13,111 nucleotides of DNA, taken from assembly GCA_021798855.1 (NCBI GenBank), contig JAJZBP010000033.1:1-13111 (forward strand), in the 5' to 3' direction. Of this stretch, positions 12,992 through 13,111 are shown one piece after another. Each line of letters begins with the position of its first letter. The stretch's first letter is position 1. Source of the stretch: Bacillota bacterium (GTDB taxonomy: Bacteria > Bacillota > Sulfobacillia > JAJZIM01 > JAJZBP01). The position numbers and the translations under genes were made by a program. Below the pieces are notes generated by a model. That model saw only the letters and a list, made by a program, of their open reading frames with translations. It was not told where the DNA came from and did no database searches.

Positions 12992-13111
12992 ATGCAAGAA
13001 TCACGCCGTGACCGCCGTCTCCACCGCAAACGTCTGGCCCGCATACGCTTTCTGGCCGGCCTGGCCGCCGCAGTTATGATTTTCCTGGCCTCGCCCCTGG
13101 TGGCTTCCGCC
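12992..13111 (+). CDS. Class A penicillin-binding protein, start of copy C (runs off the right edge)
   Basis: Forty codons from ATG 12992: MQESRRDRRLHRKRLAR, then a membrane helix ending LASPLVASA. Bases 13012-13111 are identical to 10276-10375 of copy A, to the last base of the window; the 18 bases before that differ at only a few positions. It is the cytoplasmic tail and anchor of a bifunctional transglycosylase/transpeptidase. Whether this copy is full length cannot be seen, but it is the best candidate for the functional gene, with A and B as damaged duplicates. No good ribosome binding site precedes the ATG. Confidence 0.8.
   Translation, partial: MQESRRDRRLHRKRLARIRFLAGLAAAVMIFLASPLVASA

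Overview
The window looks like the chromosome of a GC-rich Firmicute of the Clostridia (Moorella/Ammonifex/Desulfotomaculum type; inference). The evidence is a delta subunit of RNA polymerase (rpoE, a Firmicutes protein), a polyamine operon built on pyruvoyl-dependent arginine decarboxylase, strong AGGAGG-type ribosome binding sites, and frequent TTG, GTG and even CTG starts.

Left half (1-5540). Most genes are on the minus strand. From the promoter near 5131 leftward run arginine decarboxylase, spermidine synthase, agmatinase, arginyl-tRNA synthetase and rpoE, with gaps of 22 nt or less or short overlaps: one transcription unit. Arginine is decarboxylated to agmatine, agmatinase gives putrescine plus urea, and SpeE gives spermidine; argS draws on the same arginine pool. 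Beyond rpoE lies a 0.5-kb non-coding stretch with a 333-bp inverted-repeat-bounded segment carrying two identical 94-bp repeats, then the start of a flavoprotein oxidoreductase running off the left edge. A YciI-like gene diverges from the operon at 5271.

Middle (5675-10258). An exported surface protein gene on the plus strand is broken near its 5' end by a stop and two apparent frameshifts, and ends at a terminator with competing stems. A stand-alone GIY-YIG-like protein follows on the minus strand. Next come a repeat-rich non-coding stretch and a group II intron on the minus strand, whose 5' end, EBS/IBS pairings, reverse transcriptase and domain V can all be read.

Right part (10259-13111). 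This is a scarred accessory region. A class A penicillin-binding protein gene appears three times: a truncated 5' copy, a tiny degenerate internal fragment, and the start of a third copy at the right edge that matches the first over 100 of 100 bases. Between the first two lies an AT-richer insert with two unrecognised minus-strand genes, one cytosolic and Trp-rich, one exported with four cysteines. A fragment of a VirB4-like conjugation ATPase next to the third copy points to past mobile-element traffic. No tRNA, rRNA or CRISPR array was seen.
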